In this document: positions 1 to 8,005 of the stretch, piece by piece
How positions within the stretch are numbered: the first letter of the stretch is position 1
How the letters are laid out: each line of letters opens with the position of its first letter
NCBI GenBank assembly: GCA_045580815.1
Contig: JAZNOL010000115.1
Location: 1 to 55,132 of the forward strand
DNA: 55,132 bases
Direction of reading: 5' to 3'
From: JAZNOL01 sp045580815
GTDB lineage: Bacteria; Bacillota; Clostridia; RUG12999
Position numbers and translations under genes: made by a program
Notes under the pieces: generated by a model
Seen by the model: the letters and a program-made list of their open reading frames with translations, nothing else
Database searches by the model: none
What the model was told of the DNA's origin: nothing

Positions 1-68
1 TATAATAAAACACGAAGAAGGGACACGTTCAAGCGGTTACCTTCGGTTGTTTAGTTACATATTTACAT

Positions 69-100
69 AATAAACCACCTATGGCAGTAGGTGGTTTATT
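69..100 (-). terminator. Rho-independent terminator-like hairpin
   Basis: A perfect 12-bp stem (69-80 pairs with 89-100) closes an 8-nt loop. On the minus strand it follows directly on the toxin-like reading frame that stops at 96-98, so it probably ends that short transcript. T-rich sequence lies on both sides, so it could work in both directions. Confidence 0.6.
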
Positions 101-215
101 TCTTTATTTCAACAATTATTCCATATGTAATCATAAGAATTACACAAAAGATAATAACTTCTATAAATATCTACCTCCCTTGTCTTATGTATTCCGACAA
201 GGTAAGTAAACTCAC
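96..215 (-). pseudogene. Small hydrophobic peptide, possible holin-like type I toxin remnant
   Basis: A 40-codon frame starts at a GTG (213-215) behind a GGAAGG-like ribosome site. It reads MSLLTLSEYIRQGR, then a TAG (171-173), then continues in the same frame with a hydrophobic stretch (IFIEVIIFCVILMITYGIIV) and a basic end, EIKK. The shape (a short leader, one membrane segment, a lysine tail) and the tight promoter-peptide-terminator cassette resemble the holin-like toxins of Firmicutes type I toxin-antitoxin loci. The TAG makes it look broken. A start downstream of the TAG, next to GGGAGG at about 174-179, is possible but would need a non-standard codon. The family assignment is inference from shape only. 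Confidence 0.3.
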
Positions 216-314
216 CTTCCTTTCCACCTTATCGGTAGCGGAAGGCAACCACCTAAACACGCTTATAAGGAGAATAATAGAGCAATTCAGCTATCCCTTC
301 TTCGCTTATGAGAT

Positions 315-343
315 ATTATACCATACTTTGCGAATTTTGTTAA
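315..343 (-). promoter_or_regulatory. Sigma-A promoter, minus strand
   Basis: On the minus strand a TTAACA -35 box (338-343) and a perfect TATAAT -10 box (315-320) are 17 bp apart, with TGG just before the -10 (extended -10). It points at the toxin-like frame at 96-215. Confidence 0.6.
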
Positions 344-384
344 CACAAATGCACCCTGTCCTTACGGAAGGGGTGTTTTTGTGT
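343..384 (-). terminator. Imperfect hairpin after the zinc-ribbon gene
   Basis: A long imperfect stem (343-361 with 366-384) closes a TTAC loop. It lies just past the stop of the zinc-ribbon gene on the minus strand and is followed there by a T-rich stretch. It also has five T on the plus side, so it may be bidirectional. Confidence 0.45.
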
Positions 385-406
385 ATGTAGAACTATATGT
401 GTACCA

Positions 407-955
407 TTAAAAATCACTCTTACAACTATTACAATGCCATTGCTTTGTGGTTTTGCCTAAAGCAAATATACCCCATAATGCTACACTACCTGCTTTTGAT
501 AATCCTGAGATTTTCTTACAGTCGGTTGATTTGCAATAGGGACAGGTTATTGTGGGGGTTGTGGAAGTTGTTGTAGATGATTGGCTACCTGATGGTTTAC
601 CAAACATTTCGGGATTCCTTGTTTTAAGAAACTCCGAGAATTTTTCATCCTCTCTATCTTCCCATGCTTTAAACTCGTCTAATCTATCAAACAATGCTTG
701 GTCAAACTCAGGAGAGTTTTTAACAAGTTCGTTTTGTATAATGATTTCGAGGGCTCTATACTCTTCATTTGTCATTATTACAAATTTATTTATACCATCT
801 GTCTCTATATATGGTGTAATATATTTTTCTGGTACTATAATTAGATCCGTTCTACAATGGCGACATTTTCGCCAATAAGCAACATTTACCTGTTCAAAGC
901 CTAGGCTGTGCAGTAGTCCGCATTTTGGGCAATAATAATCACGGATAAAGCTCAT
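407..955 (-). CDS. Zinc-ribbon protein of unknown function
   Basis: This 182-residue protein has a Cys-rich N-terminus (CPKC at about residue 9, CRHC at about 32), a charged and probably helical middle, a Ser/Thr-rich linker, and a second zinc ribbon at the C-terminus (CPYC, then CNSC near the end). Between the last Cys pairs lies a small hydrophobic stretch, GSVALWGIFALG. The start has an AAGGAG site 11 nt upstream on the minus strand. Proteins with this ending are common in Firmicute prophages and mobile DNA, which fits the decayed surroundings. Two metal-binding ends suggest contact with nucleic acid or protein. I cannot name a function. Confidence 0.7.
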   Translation of the reverse strand: MSFIRDYYCPKCGLLHSLGFEQVNVAYWRKCRHCRTDLIIVPEKYITPYIETDGINKFVIMTNEEYRALEIIIQNELVKNSPEFDQALFDRLDEFKAWEDREDEKFSEFLKTRNPEMFGKPSGSQSSTTTSTTPTITCPYCKSTDCKKISGLSKAGSVALWGIFALGKTTKQWHCNSCKSDF

Positions 956-996
956 ACATCAATCATCTCCTTAATATCATTATATCATAATGTTAG

Positions 997-1464
997 TTTA
1001 AAGTCAATATATATTGCGTTATCCACAAACGCCATATTATTAATAGTACGATATTTAGAACATTTGAAAACGATTTAGATGGCATAGAAAATAAACTTGG
1101 GTTTGGTAAAAGAACATTTGCTGAGTTTGACGCACAGGTAACAAAAGCCTTTGACAATGCAGAAGCAGGGGCAAATAAATTTACTACTTCACTAAAAAAA
1201 ACATGGGCTGCAACAAAAGCAATTTTTCGTGCAGAAAAAACTCCAGTTGAAGAACCTAATTGGAAGAAAACTTTCGATGGGGAAATTGTTTCTAAACAGA
1301 ATATTGATGATCGTAAGTCCATTTTAGGAGGCGGTCATATGGCAAACAGTGAAATTATAAATGATTTAAAACAGGCTATTGCCAAGGAAATAATAAATGA
1401 TGTATTAATTGTTGATAAAAACCACGCTTTGCGTGGCTTTTATTTTGCTGTTGGCAGTTTTTGA
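997..1464 (+). pseudogene. Truncated phage-like gene remnant
   Basis: This plus-strand frame is open for 155 codons but has no credible start in its first half. It reads, for example, FGKRTFAEFDAQVTKAFDNA and ATKAIFRAEKTPVEEPNW, an alanine- and lysine-rich helical style seen in phage structural proteins. Within it, ATG 1339 has a strong AGGAGG site (about 1326-1331) and begins MANSEIINDLKQAIAKEI, but that frame runs straight through a terminator hairpin at 1422-1436. The likely explanation is that one gene lost its 5' end and the next lost its 3' end. Phage origin is inferred from style, not from a recognised family. Confidence 0.35.
1421..1446 (+). terminator. Rho-independent terminator
   Basis: A 6-bp G+C-rich stem (CCACGC 1422-1427 with GCGTGG 1431-1436) has a TTT loop and a following CTTTTATTTT tract. 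It lies inside the 3' end of the remnant frame, which supports a deletion scar there. Confidence 0.65.
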
Positions 1465-1515
1465 CGGTGGCAATTTGTTAGCTGCATTATATGGCAAAAT
1501 AACATATAAAAATAA

Positions 1516-1544
1516 TTGACAACCGGATAAATATATGGTATAAT
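1516..1544 (+). promoter_or_regulatory. Consensus sigma-A promoter
   Basis: A perfect TTGACA (1516-1521) and a perfect TATAAT (1539-1544) are 17 bp apart, with TGG before the -10. A short dyad (CCTAT/ATAGG) follows at the expected transcript start. It drives the mutarotase-fold gene at 1618. Confidence 0.85.
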
Positions 1545-1617
1545 TATCCTATGAAATAGGAAGTTTAAAAAGAAGCGTAAAGAATAAATAAAATAAAAAG
1601 AATTGAGGGAAACTATT

Positions 1618-2538
1618 ATGGCAATTACAGTTGAAAAAACCGTATATTCAAAATGGGGAAACTGCATCAGAATTTCAAACGGCGAGGTTGAAATTTTCTG
1701 CACAATAGATATTGGTCCGAATATTATTCGCTGTGCACCAATCGGCAAACCGAACCTGTTTTTTGAAGACCTTGACAACCAGACTTTAAAAGATTTGCCC
1801 GACGGCGTTTTCAGAGGCACACGCTGGCAGAACTATGGCGGTCACCGTTTCTGGGTAAGTCCGGAAGCATATCCATTTACATATTATCCGGCGATTGATA
1901 ATGTTGATTATGAAATTCTTGACAACGGCGTTGTTTTAAAACAGTGCAATCAGGAATTCAATAACATAAAACTTGAAATGACTGTTACCATGACAGAAGA
2001 CGGCGAAATCACTGTTGTTCATAAACTTGAAAACACCGGTGCATGGGAAATAGAGCTTGCACCCTGGGCACTTACCGTGCTTACAAAAGGCGGAGTTGAG
2101 ATTATTCCTCAGCCCAACCGTGAAACAGACCTGCTTGCAAACAGAGTGCTTGCTGTGTGGCCTTATACAAACATGGGCGACGAGCGTGTTACATGGAGCA
2201 AGGATTATATTGCTCTGCGTCAGAATCCGCAAGCAGGCGACAATGCATTTAAAATCGGTATCAACAACGAGCACGGATATGCCGCATATTTTGTAAACGG
2301 AATGCTGTTCCTTAAAAATTATGAGCAGTATATTGACGGTGTTTATCCCGATTACGGTGTTTCTTTTGAGACATATACAAACGGCGATATTATGGAAATG
2401 GAAACTCTTGGTGAACTGGCACTTTTAAAACCGGGTGAAACAACAACTCACACCGAAAAATGGAAGATTTTTGATAATGTTGAGGCACCGGCAATAAACG
2501 ATGCTGACATCAAAGCAAAACTTGATAAATATATATAA
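1618..2538 (+). CDS. Galactose-mutarotase-fold protein (DUF4380-like)
   Basis: The 306-residue protein looks like one all-beta galactose-mutarotase-like domain. Features are GNCIRISNGEVEIFCTIDIG near the N-terminus, YGGHRFWVSPE around residue 75, KLENTGAWEIELAPWALTVL in the middle and a C-terminal LKPGETTTHTEKW strand. There is no signal peptide, so it should be cytoplasmic. Proteins of this fold bind hexoses or open sugar rings, but the residues that define aldose epimerases are not clear here, so an enzymatic role is unproven. ATG 1618 is chosen because GAGGGA lies 7 nt upstream. A TTG at 1603 would precede that site. It is a single-gene unit with its own promoter and terminator. Confidence 0.7.
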   Translation: MAITVEKTVYSKWGNCIRISNGEVEIFCTIDIGPNIIRCAPIGKPNLFFEDLDNQTLKDLPDGVFRGTRWQNYGGHRFWVSPEAYPFTYYPAIDNVDYEILDNGVVLKQCNQEFNNIKLEMTVTMTEDGEITVVHKLENTGAWEIELAPWALTVLTKGGVEIIPQPNRETDLLANRVLAVWPYTNMGDERVTWSKDYIALRQNPQAGDNAFKIGINNEHGYAAYFVNGMLFLKNYEQYIDGVYPDYGVSFETYTNGDIMEMETLGELALLKPGETTTHTEKWKIFDNVEAPAINDADIKAKLDKYI

Positions 2539-2547
2539 TGCAGATTG

Positions 2548-2573
2548 AAAAGGGTCGTAATCGACCCTTTTTT
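2548..2573 (+). terminator. Rho-independent terminator
   Basis: A perfect 10-bp stem (2548-2557 with 2562-2571) with a TAAT loop and a T tract lies 10 nt after the preceding stop codon. It also argues against a mfd start at the TTG at 2545, which would put the terminator inside the coding region. Confidence 0.85.
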
Positions 2574-2598
2574 AAGCGAAGTAGCAGAAGAGGTTTTT

Positions 2599-5500
2599 AT
2601 GAGTTATCTGATAAATGACAGACAAACAGCGGCGATTGCCGAAAATATAAAAAACGGTGTATATCCTTTGTCAGTTTCGGGGCTTTCCGATTCGGCAAGG
2701 GCTGATTTTGTTGCCGCAGTTTGCGAAAAAACATCAAAAAAACCTTTTGTTATAGTAGACAGTGCCCTTGATGCCCGTGTGCTTAAAGAAGACCTTGAAT
2801 TTTATATGCCGCAAAAAAATGTTCTGCTTTATCCGTCAAAAGATTATCTGTTTCACAATATTGAGGCAGCAGGCAAAAACATCACAACAACACGAATAAA
2901 TACGGTTATGAGCATTAAAAACGGCGATGCCGACGGCGTTGTTGCCTGCATTGATGCTGTTATGGAATATACTCTTGACAAAAAGCTTTCCGATAAATAT
3001 GTAATAACCGTAAAACAGGGCGAGCGGTTTGATTTTGAAGATTTAAAATCCCGTCTTGTGATTATGGGATATAAATTCTGCGATTTTGTTGAAGGTGCAG
3101 GACAGGCAAGTTTTCGTGGCGGCATACTTGACGTGTTTTCTCCCTCATCAAAAAAGCCTATACGCATTGAGTTTTTTGACGATGAGGTTGATACCGTGCG
3201 GTTTTTTGACCCGCAAACTCAGCTTTCTGAAAAAACAGCGACGGATTGTGTGATTTATCCTTGCCGTGAGTGTATTATCGAAGACGTAAAACCCATAGTG
3301 AAAAAACTTGAAAAGCACAGCGACATGGCGTGGATTGCAAAAGACGTGGAGCTTTTTGAAAATTCACGGTATTTTCCTGCAATGGACAGATATATTCCTT
3401 TGATTTTTGAAAAAATTCCCACAATTGTTGATTATTTAAACGATGATTATATCATTTTCACCGATTATCCGGCATCTGTTTTTGAACGTGGGGATAATTT
3501 TGCAAACGAAATAAACGAAAATCTTTTGCAGTTTGCACAGGACGGCAATATGCCGTTTTTTGACAAAAATTATCTTGCTATGCCGGATGATATTCTTAAA
3601 AACACAAAGCTGCCGGTGGTGATGACGGGCAGTATTTCCGCTTCCTGCGGTAGTGTTAGTGTGAAACAGCAGTTTGATATGGGCGTGCGTAATGCCCAGT
3701 CTTATCAGGGCAGGCTTGAGCTTGTTATTGACGATATAAAATTCTGGCAGAAAAAAGGTTGCGCAGTCACAATTCTTGCCGGAAGCAACCGCAAACGCGA
3801 GGCGTTTGCACATACTCTTGAAGATAATAATATACCTTATATAATATATGACGGCGACGGATTTGCAAAAAAAGGCGAAACCGTCATAAAATGCGGTTCG
3901 GTAAACCGTGGTTTTGAATGTCCGGCTCTTGCATCGGTGCTTATTGGGTCAAGAGAAATTTTCGGAACAGCAAAACAGAAACGCAAAGAAACCTCAATGC
4001 CCGGTGTCAAGATAAAATCCTTTGCAGATTTGTCCATTGGTGATTATGTTGTGCATCAGATACACGGCATCGGTAAATATCTTGGGCTTGTGCGTATGGA
4101 GGTAGACAAAGCCGAACGTGATTATCTTAAAATCCAGTATCGTGGTACGGATGTGCTGTATGTTCCGGCAACATCCCTTGATGTTGTCAACAAGTATATA
4201 AGCGGAGAGGCAAAGGATTTAAAACTCAACAAAATGGGTGGCAGTGAATTTGCAAAAACAAAGGCAAAGGTCAAAAAAGCCCTTGAAGATATTGCCGGCT
4301 CGCTTATTGCACTGTATGCCGCACGTTCTTCTCAGAAAGGCTTTGCTTTTTCTCCCGACAACGACTGGCAACACAATTTTGAAGAGATGTTTCCCTATGA
4401 AGAAACTCCCGACCAGCTGAAATGTATTGAAGAAGTAAAAAAAGACATGGAATCCGAAAGACCCATGGAACGTCTGCTTTGCGGAGACGTGGGTTTCGGA
4501 AAAACCGAGGTTGCTCTGCGGGCGGCGTTTAAGGCTGTTATGGACAGCAAACAGGTGGCGTATCTTGTGCCAACAACAATTCTGGCACAACAGCATTACA
4601 ACACTTTTGCGTCAAGAATGAGAGATTTCCCGGCAATTAATGTGGAAATGCTCTCACGTTTCCGCACGCCCAAACAGCAGAAAGAAATTGTCAAACGTGT
4701 AAACAGCGGTGAAATTGATATTATAATAGGCACACACCGTATTTTGCAGGAAGATTTGCAGTTTAAAGATTTAGGTCTGCTTATTATTGACGAAGAACAG
4801 CGGTTCGGTGTCAAGCACAAAGAAAAAATCAAAACTCTTAAAAACAGCATAGACGTGCTTACCCTTACGGCAACGCCTATCCCGAGAACTCTGCATATGT
4901 CACTTACGGGAATCCGTGACATGAGCGTTATTGCCATGCCGCCTGAGGACAGATATCCCGTCCAGACCTTTATTGCGGAATATGATAAAGAGCTTATCCG
5001 TGAGGCAATTGCCCGTGAAGTGGGCAGGGGCGGTCAGGTTTATTATGTATATAACCGTGTGGAGAGCATATACAAGGTGGCGCAGGAAATTTCAGACCTG
5101 ATAGACGGCGTGCGTGTGTCGGTTGCTCATGGGCAGATGAGTGAGCGTGAGCTTGAAATTATTATGATGCAGATGCTTGCCGGCGAAATTGATGTGCTTG
5201 TCTGCACAACAATCATTGAAACCGGGCTTGATATACAAAATGCAAACACAATTATTATTGAAAATGCGGACTGTTTCGGGCTGTCACAGCTTTATCAGCT
5301 TCGTGGCAGAGTGGGACGTTCAAACCGTCTTGCGTATGCTTATATGACATACCGTAAAAATAAAATTATTAACGAAACAGCAGAAAAACGTCTGACAGCA
5401 ATCCGTGAATTTACCGAATGGGGCTCCGGTTTTAAAATTGCTATGCGTGACCTTGAAATCAGGGGTGCCGGTAATCTGCTTGGTGCACGTCAGCACGGTG

Positions 5501-6045
5501 AAATGGATGCTGTTGGTTATGATATGTACTGCAAACTGCTGGGCGAAGCTGTTGCCGAAGCGAAAGGCGAGCCTGAAAAAGAAGAAATTATCACAAGTGT
5601 GGATATAAAGGTGGATACTTATATTCCCGAAGAATATATTGCATCACACAACGTGCGTATTGAAATTTATAAGAAAATTGCATCGGTTAAAAGTGAAGAG
5701 GATAAGGAAACAATTATAGATGAGCTTGTGGACCGTTTCGGCACGCCGCCGCAGAGCATTGTCAGTCTGCTTGACGTATCTTTGGTGCGTGAATATGCCG
5801 CACAGGCGGGAATAAGTGATGTTACGGAAACGGGAGAACGCGTTTATATGATGTTCCAGTCACAGCCGGACGAAGAAAAGGTTGCGGCGGTGGTATCGGC
5901 GTTCCGTGGGCAGGTTCTGTATTCTGCCGGCAAAAAACAGAGGCTTGTTTATATAGGAAGATATTCAAACACGCAGACACTTCTTAAACAGCTTAAAACC
6001 GTGCTGATTTATTATAATTCCTATAATGTGGATGATAAAAATTAA
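2599..6045 (+). CDS. mfd: Transcription-repair coupling factor Mfd
   Basis: Mfd removes RNA polymerase stalled at DNA lesions and recruits UvrA. This copy has 1148 residues, the usual length. Visible in order: a UvrB-like N-terminal region, the RNA-polymerase-interacting domain (FADLSIGDYVVHQIHGIGKY, about residue 475), helicase motif I GDVGFGKT (about 630), the DEEQ box LLIIDEEQRFG (about 730), the motif TATPIPRTLHMSL, and motif VI with the TRG region (QLYQLRGRVGRSNRLAYAYM). The C-terminal TRCF domain is complete. ATG 2599 is chosen for its AGAGG site and because a terminator precedes it. No clear promoter was seen between that terminator and the start. The glycosyltransferase behind it has its own promoter. 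Confidence 0.97.
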   Translation: MSYLINDRQTAAIAENIKNGVYPLSVSGLSDSARADFVAAVCEKTSKKPFVIVDSALDARVLKEDLEFYMPQKNVLLYPSKDYLFHNIEAAGKNITTTRINTVMSIKNGDADGVVACIDAVMEYTLDKKLSDKYVITVKQGERFDFEDLKSRLVIMGYKFCDFVEGAGQASFRGGILDVFSPSSKKPIRIEFFDDEVDTVRFFDPQTQLSEKTATDCVIYPCRECIIEDVKPIVKKLEKHSDMAWIAKDVELFENSRYFPAMDRYIPLIFEKIPTIVDYLNDDYIIFTDYPASVFERGDNFANEINENLLQFAQDGNMPFFDKNYLAMPDDILKNTKLPVVMTGSISASCGSVSVKQQFDMGVRNAQSYQGRLELVIDDIKFWQKKGCAVTILAGSNRKREAFAHTLEDNNIPYIIYDGDGFAKKGETVIKCGSVNRGFECPALASVLIGSREIFGTAKQKRKETSMPGVKIKSFADLSIGDYVVHQIHGIGKYLGLVRMEVDKAERDYLKIQYRGTDVLYVPATSLDVVNKYISGEAKDLKLNKMGGSEFAKTKAKVKKALEDIAGSLIALYAARSSQKGFAFSPDNDWQHNFEEMFPYEETPDQLKCIEEVKKDMESERPMERLLCGDVGFGKTEVALRAAFKAVMDSKQVAYLVPTTILAQQHYNTFASRMRDFPAINVEMLSRFRTPKQQKEIVKRVNSGEIDIIIGTHRILQEDLQFKDLGLLIIDEEQRFGVKHKEKIKTLKNSIDVLTLTATPIPRTLHMSLTGIRDMSVIAMPPEDRYPVQTFIAEYDKELIREAIAREVGRGGQVYYVYNRVESIYKVAQEISDLIDGVRVSVAHGQMSERELEIIMMQMLAGEIDVLVCTTIIETGLDIQNANTIIIENADCFGLSQLYQLRGRVGRSNRLAYAYMTYRKNKIINETAEKRLTAIREFTEWGSGFKIAMRDLEIRGAGNLLGARQHGEMDAVGYDMYCKLLGEAVAEAKGEPEKEEIITSVDIKVDTYIPEEYIASHNVRIEIYKKIASVKSEEDKETIIDELVDRFGTPPQSIVSLLDVSLVREYAAQAGISDVTETGERVYMMFQSQPDEEKVAAVVSAFRGQVLYSAGKKQRLVYIGRYSNTQTLLKQLKTVLIYYNSYNVDDKN

Positions 6046-6071
6046 TTTTTTGTGAATTTTAATAAAAAGTA

Positions 6072-6100
6072 TTTACTTGAAACAACTTTTGTGGTATAAT
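6072..6100 (+). promoter_or_regulatory. Sigma-A promoter with extended -10
   Basis: TTTACT (6072-6077) and TATAAT (6095-6100) are 17 bp apart, with TGG directly before the -10. It drives the glycosyltransferase at 6180, whose start has a GGAGG site. Confidence 0.7.
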
Positions 6101-6179
6101 TTATATAATTGCAGAAAAATAATATGCAAAAATCGGTCGTAAAAGATCGAAAAGGGGTTTTATAACGGAGGATAAAATA

Positions 6180-7280
6180 ATGAATGTTTTGTTTTTGTCT
6201 ATTTCGACAGGAAGTGGGCATGCAAGTTGTGCAAGGGCAATGGAAAATACACTTAAAAATATGGGCGCAACAACGTATTCGCTTGATGTTTTCGGATACA
6301 GTAATAAATTTTTGGAAAAAGCAGTTTCGGATATGTATCTTTTTGCACTTAATAAAACGCCGAAACTTTATGGTAAATATTACGATAAGGAAGATTACGG
6401 AAAAGGTAAGTTTGTAAACGTTGTTTCCAAATTCAATATAACGGTAAAAAACAAAATAGAAAAATTTATTATCGACAACAAAATAGATGCGGTTGTTTGT
6501 ACACATCTTTTTGCAGCACAGCTTATGATGCTGATAAAGAAAAAAGTTAAAACACTTAATATAGGCGTTGTAACGGATTATACAATACATCCGAAATGGG
6601 AAACGACCGATATGGATGCTTATGTTATTGCAGACAAATCGCTCATTCCTCTTGCACTTAAAAAAGGATTAAAAGAGGAAAAAATGATGCCCATAGGAAT
6701 ACCGGTTGATGAAAAATTTACTAAAGTCGGTGACAAAGCAGCGGCAAGGAAAAATCTTGGTTTTGATGATAAACCGCTTTTGTTTGTTATGATGGGTTCA
6801 ATGGGTTTTGGAAATATTAAAGAAATAGTTAAAGAGCTTGATGATGCACAGGGAGATTTCAATATAGCTATTGTTTGCGGAAGCAACAAAAAAGCCTTAA
6901 AAACTATTCAAAAAAGTACATATGAACATAATGTGAAAGCATACGGTTTTGTAAATAATGTTGATGAGTTTATGGATGCGGCGGAGTGCATAATCACAAA
7001 ACCGGGCGGTCTTAGTGTAACCGAAAGTCTTGCAAAAAAATTACCGATGATATACATTGACCCAATTCCCGGTCAGGAAGAAAGAAATATCGAGTTTTTG
7101 GTAAACAGCGGTGTTGGACTTATGGTTTCAAATACGTATACGTTGGCAATGGCCGTATCACTCTTTTTCACTGATGAAGCAAGAAGACAAGAAATGCAAA
7201 ATGCTGTTGTGCGACTTGCAAAACCGGATGCCGCTAAAAAAATTGGTGAATATATAATGAGACGAGGAGATATAGAGTGA
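6180..7280 (+). CDS. GT28-type diacylglycerol glycosyltransferase (MGDG synthase/UgtP-like)
   Basis: The 366-residue protein has the two-domain GT-B layout of the MGDG synthase and UgtP family. The N-terminal domain opens with VLFLSISTGSGHASCARAM, the lipid-acceptor loop motif. The middle has VVTDYTIHPKW. The C-terminal domain carries the nucleotide-sugar motif CIITKPGGLSVTESLAKKLP and the family's PIPGQEERN. These enzymes move glucose or galactose from a UDP-sugar to diacylglycerol at the inner membrane face, making glycolipids and lipoteichoic acid anchors. Which sugar is used cannot be told from sequence. The stop TGA overlaps the GTG start of the next gene, so the two are translationally coupled. 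Confidence 0.85.
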   Translation: MNVLFLSISTGSGHASCARAMENTLKNMGATTYSLDVFGYSNKFLEKAVSDMYLFALNKTPKLYGKYYDKEDYGKGKFVNVVSKFNITVKNKIEKFIIDNKIDAVVCTHLFAAQLMMLIKKKVKTLNIGVVTDYTIHPKWETTDMDAYVIADKSLIPLALKKGLKEEKMMPIGIPVDEKFTKVGDKAAARKNLGFDDKPLLFVMMGSMGFGNIKEIVKELDDAQGDFNIAIVCGSNKKALKTIQKSTYEHNVKAYGFVNNVDEFMDAAECIITKPGGLSVTESLAKKLPMIYIDPIPGQEERNIEFLVNSGVGLMVSNTYTLAMAVSLFFTDEARRQEMQNAVVRLAKPDAAKKIGEYIMRRGDIE

Positions 7281-7906
7281 AAAAAGAAAAAGGTAAAAAG
7301 AGGGACAAGAAAAAAGTTCTTCTGACAGTGCTGATTGTAATTTTGTCGTTGGCAGTAATAGGCTTTGTGCTGTTTCAGTATGTGTTTAAACCGATTATTG
7401 TTGATTATGCTTTCGGTGAAATAACAGATATGGTTGTTCAGACTATGGGAAATAAAGCACAAAATGAAGTGCAAAATGTAGGAGAACAGCCTCAACAACC
7501 GGAGAATGCAGAGAATACCGATGGTGAAAATGCAGAAGATAGTGACGTGGAACAATCGGAAGAAGCTGAAATAGAAAAACGCCGTGAAGAAGTTAATAAC
7601 ATGAGCGTGAACGAGGTGGCGTCAATTGTGGCGGCAGATTCGGGACTTATAGCACAGCTTGAAAAAATTGTTTCTCCTGCGGATAAAGAAAAAGTAATCA
7701 GCATTTTGCTTTCAAATTTCACAAAGGAAGAAATTGCCAAATATTCGGCTGAGGTTGCGGCAGGTATTACATCTCAAAGAAAAAGTGAGCTTGCGGCAAT
7801 GGCAAGAAGCCGTCTTACAAGTGCACAATGGTCTCAGTGTATGCAGCTTTTTGCAAAATATGTTGATCAACTTCGTCCCATAATTGCAGAAAAAATAAAA
7901 AACTAA
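7277..7906 (+). CDS. Small membrane-anchored protein of unknown function
   Basis: The 209-residue protein starts at a GTG that overlaps the previous stop (GTGA), with GAGGAG upstream. It has a very basic N-terminus (MKKEKGKKRDKKK), one membrane helix (about residues 14-37, VLLTVLIVILSLAVIGFVLF), an acidic Asn/Glu-rich spacer (about 55-100) and a helical C-terminal domain with VNNMSVNEVASIVAADSGL and FTKEEIAKYSAEVAAGIT. That is a type II topology with an outer domain. I do not recognise the family. The overlap with the glycolipid synthase suggests a linked envelope role. Confidence 0.75.
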   Translation: MKKEKGKKRDKKKVLLTVLIVILSLAVIGFVLFQYVFKPIIVDYAFGEITDMVVQTMGNKAQNEVQNVGEQPQQPENAENTDGENAEDSDVEQSEEAEIEKRREEVNNMSVNEVASIVAADSGLIAQLEKIVSPADKEKVISILLSNFTKEEIAKYSAEVAAGITSQRKSELAAMARSRLTSAQWSQCMQLFAKYVDQLRPIIAEKIKN

Positions 7907-7924
7907 AAAAAATTTAAAAAACTA

Positions 7925-7953
7925 TTGCAATTTCAAAAAAAATGTGATATAAT
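7925..7953 (+). promoter_or_regulatory. Sigma-A promoter with extended -10
   Basis: TTGCAA (7925-7930) and TATAAT (7948-7953) are 17 bp apart, with TGA before the -10. It lies 52 nt ahead of the SLH protein gene. Confidence 0.75.
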
Positions 7954-8005
7954 ACAATTAGGTGTATTGACACGAAAAACCTAAAATTTTAATGAGGTGA
8001 ACACA

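Noticed and set aside
1..54. Open frame running in from the window edge, ending in TAG just before a hairpin, possibly the tail of an upstream gene
   Set aside because: Only 17 codons are visible, its codon use (AGG, CGG) is unlike the genes here, and the hairpin behind it is explained by the minus-strand peptide. It cannot be supported.
91..390. 99-codon plus-strand frame
   Set aside because: It starts inside the terminator stem, has no ribosome site, and covers the minus-strand promoter and peptide. Treated as chance.
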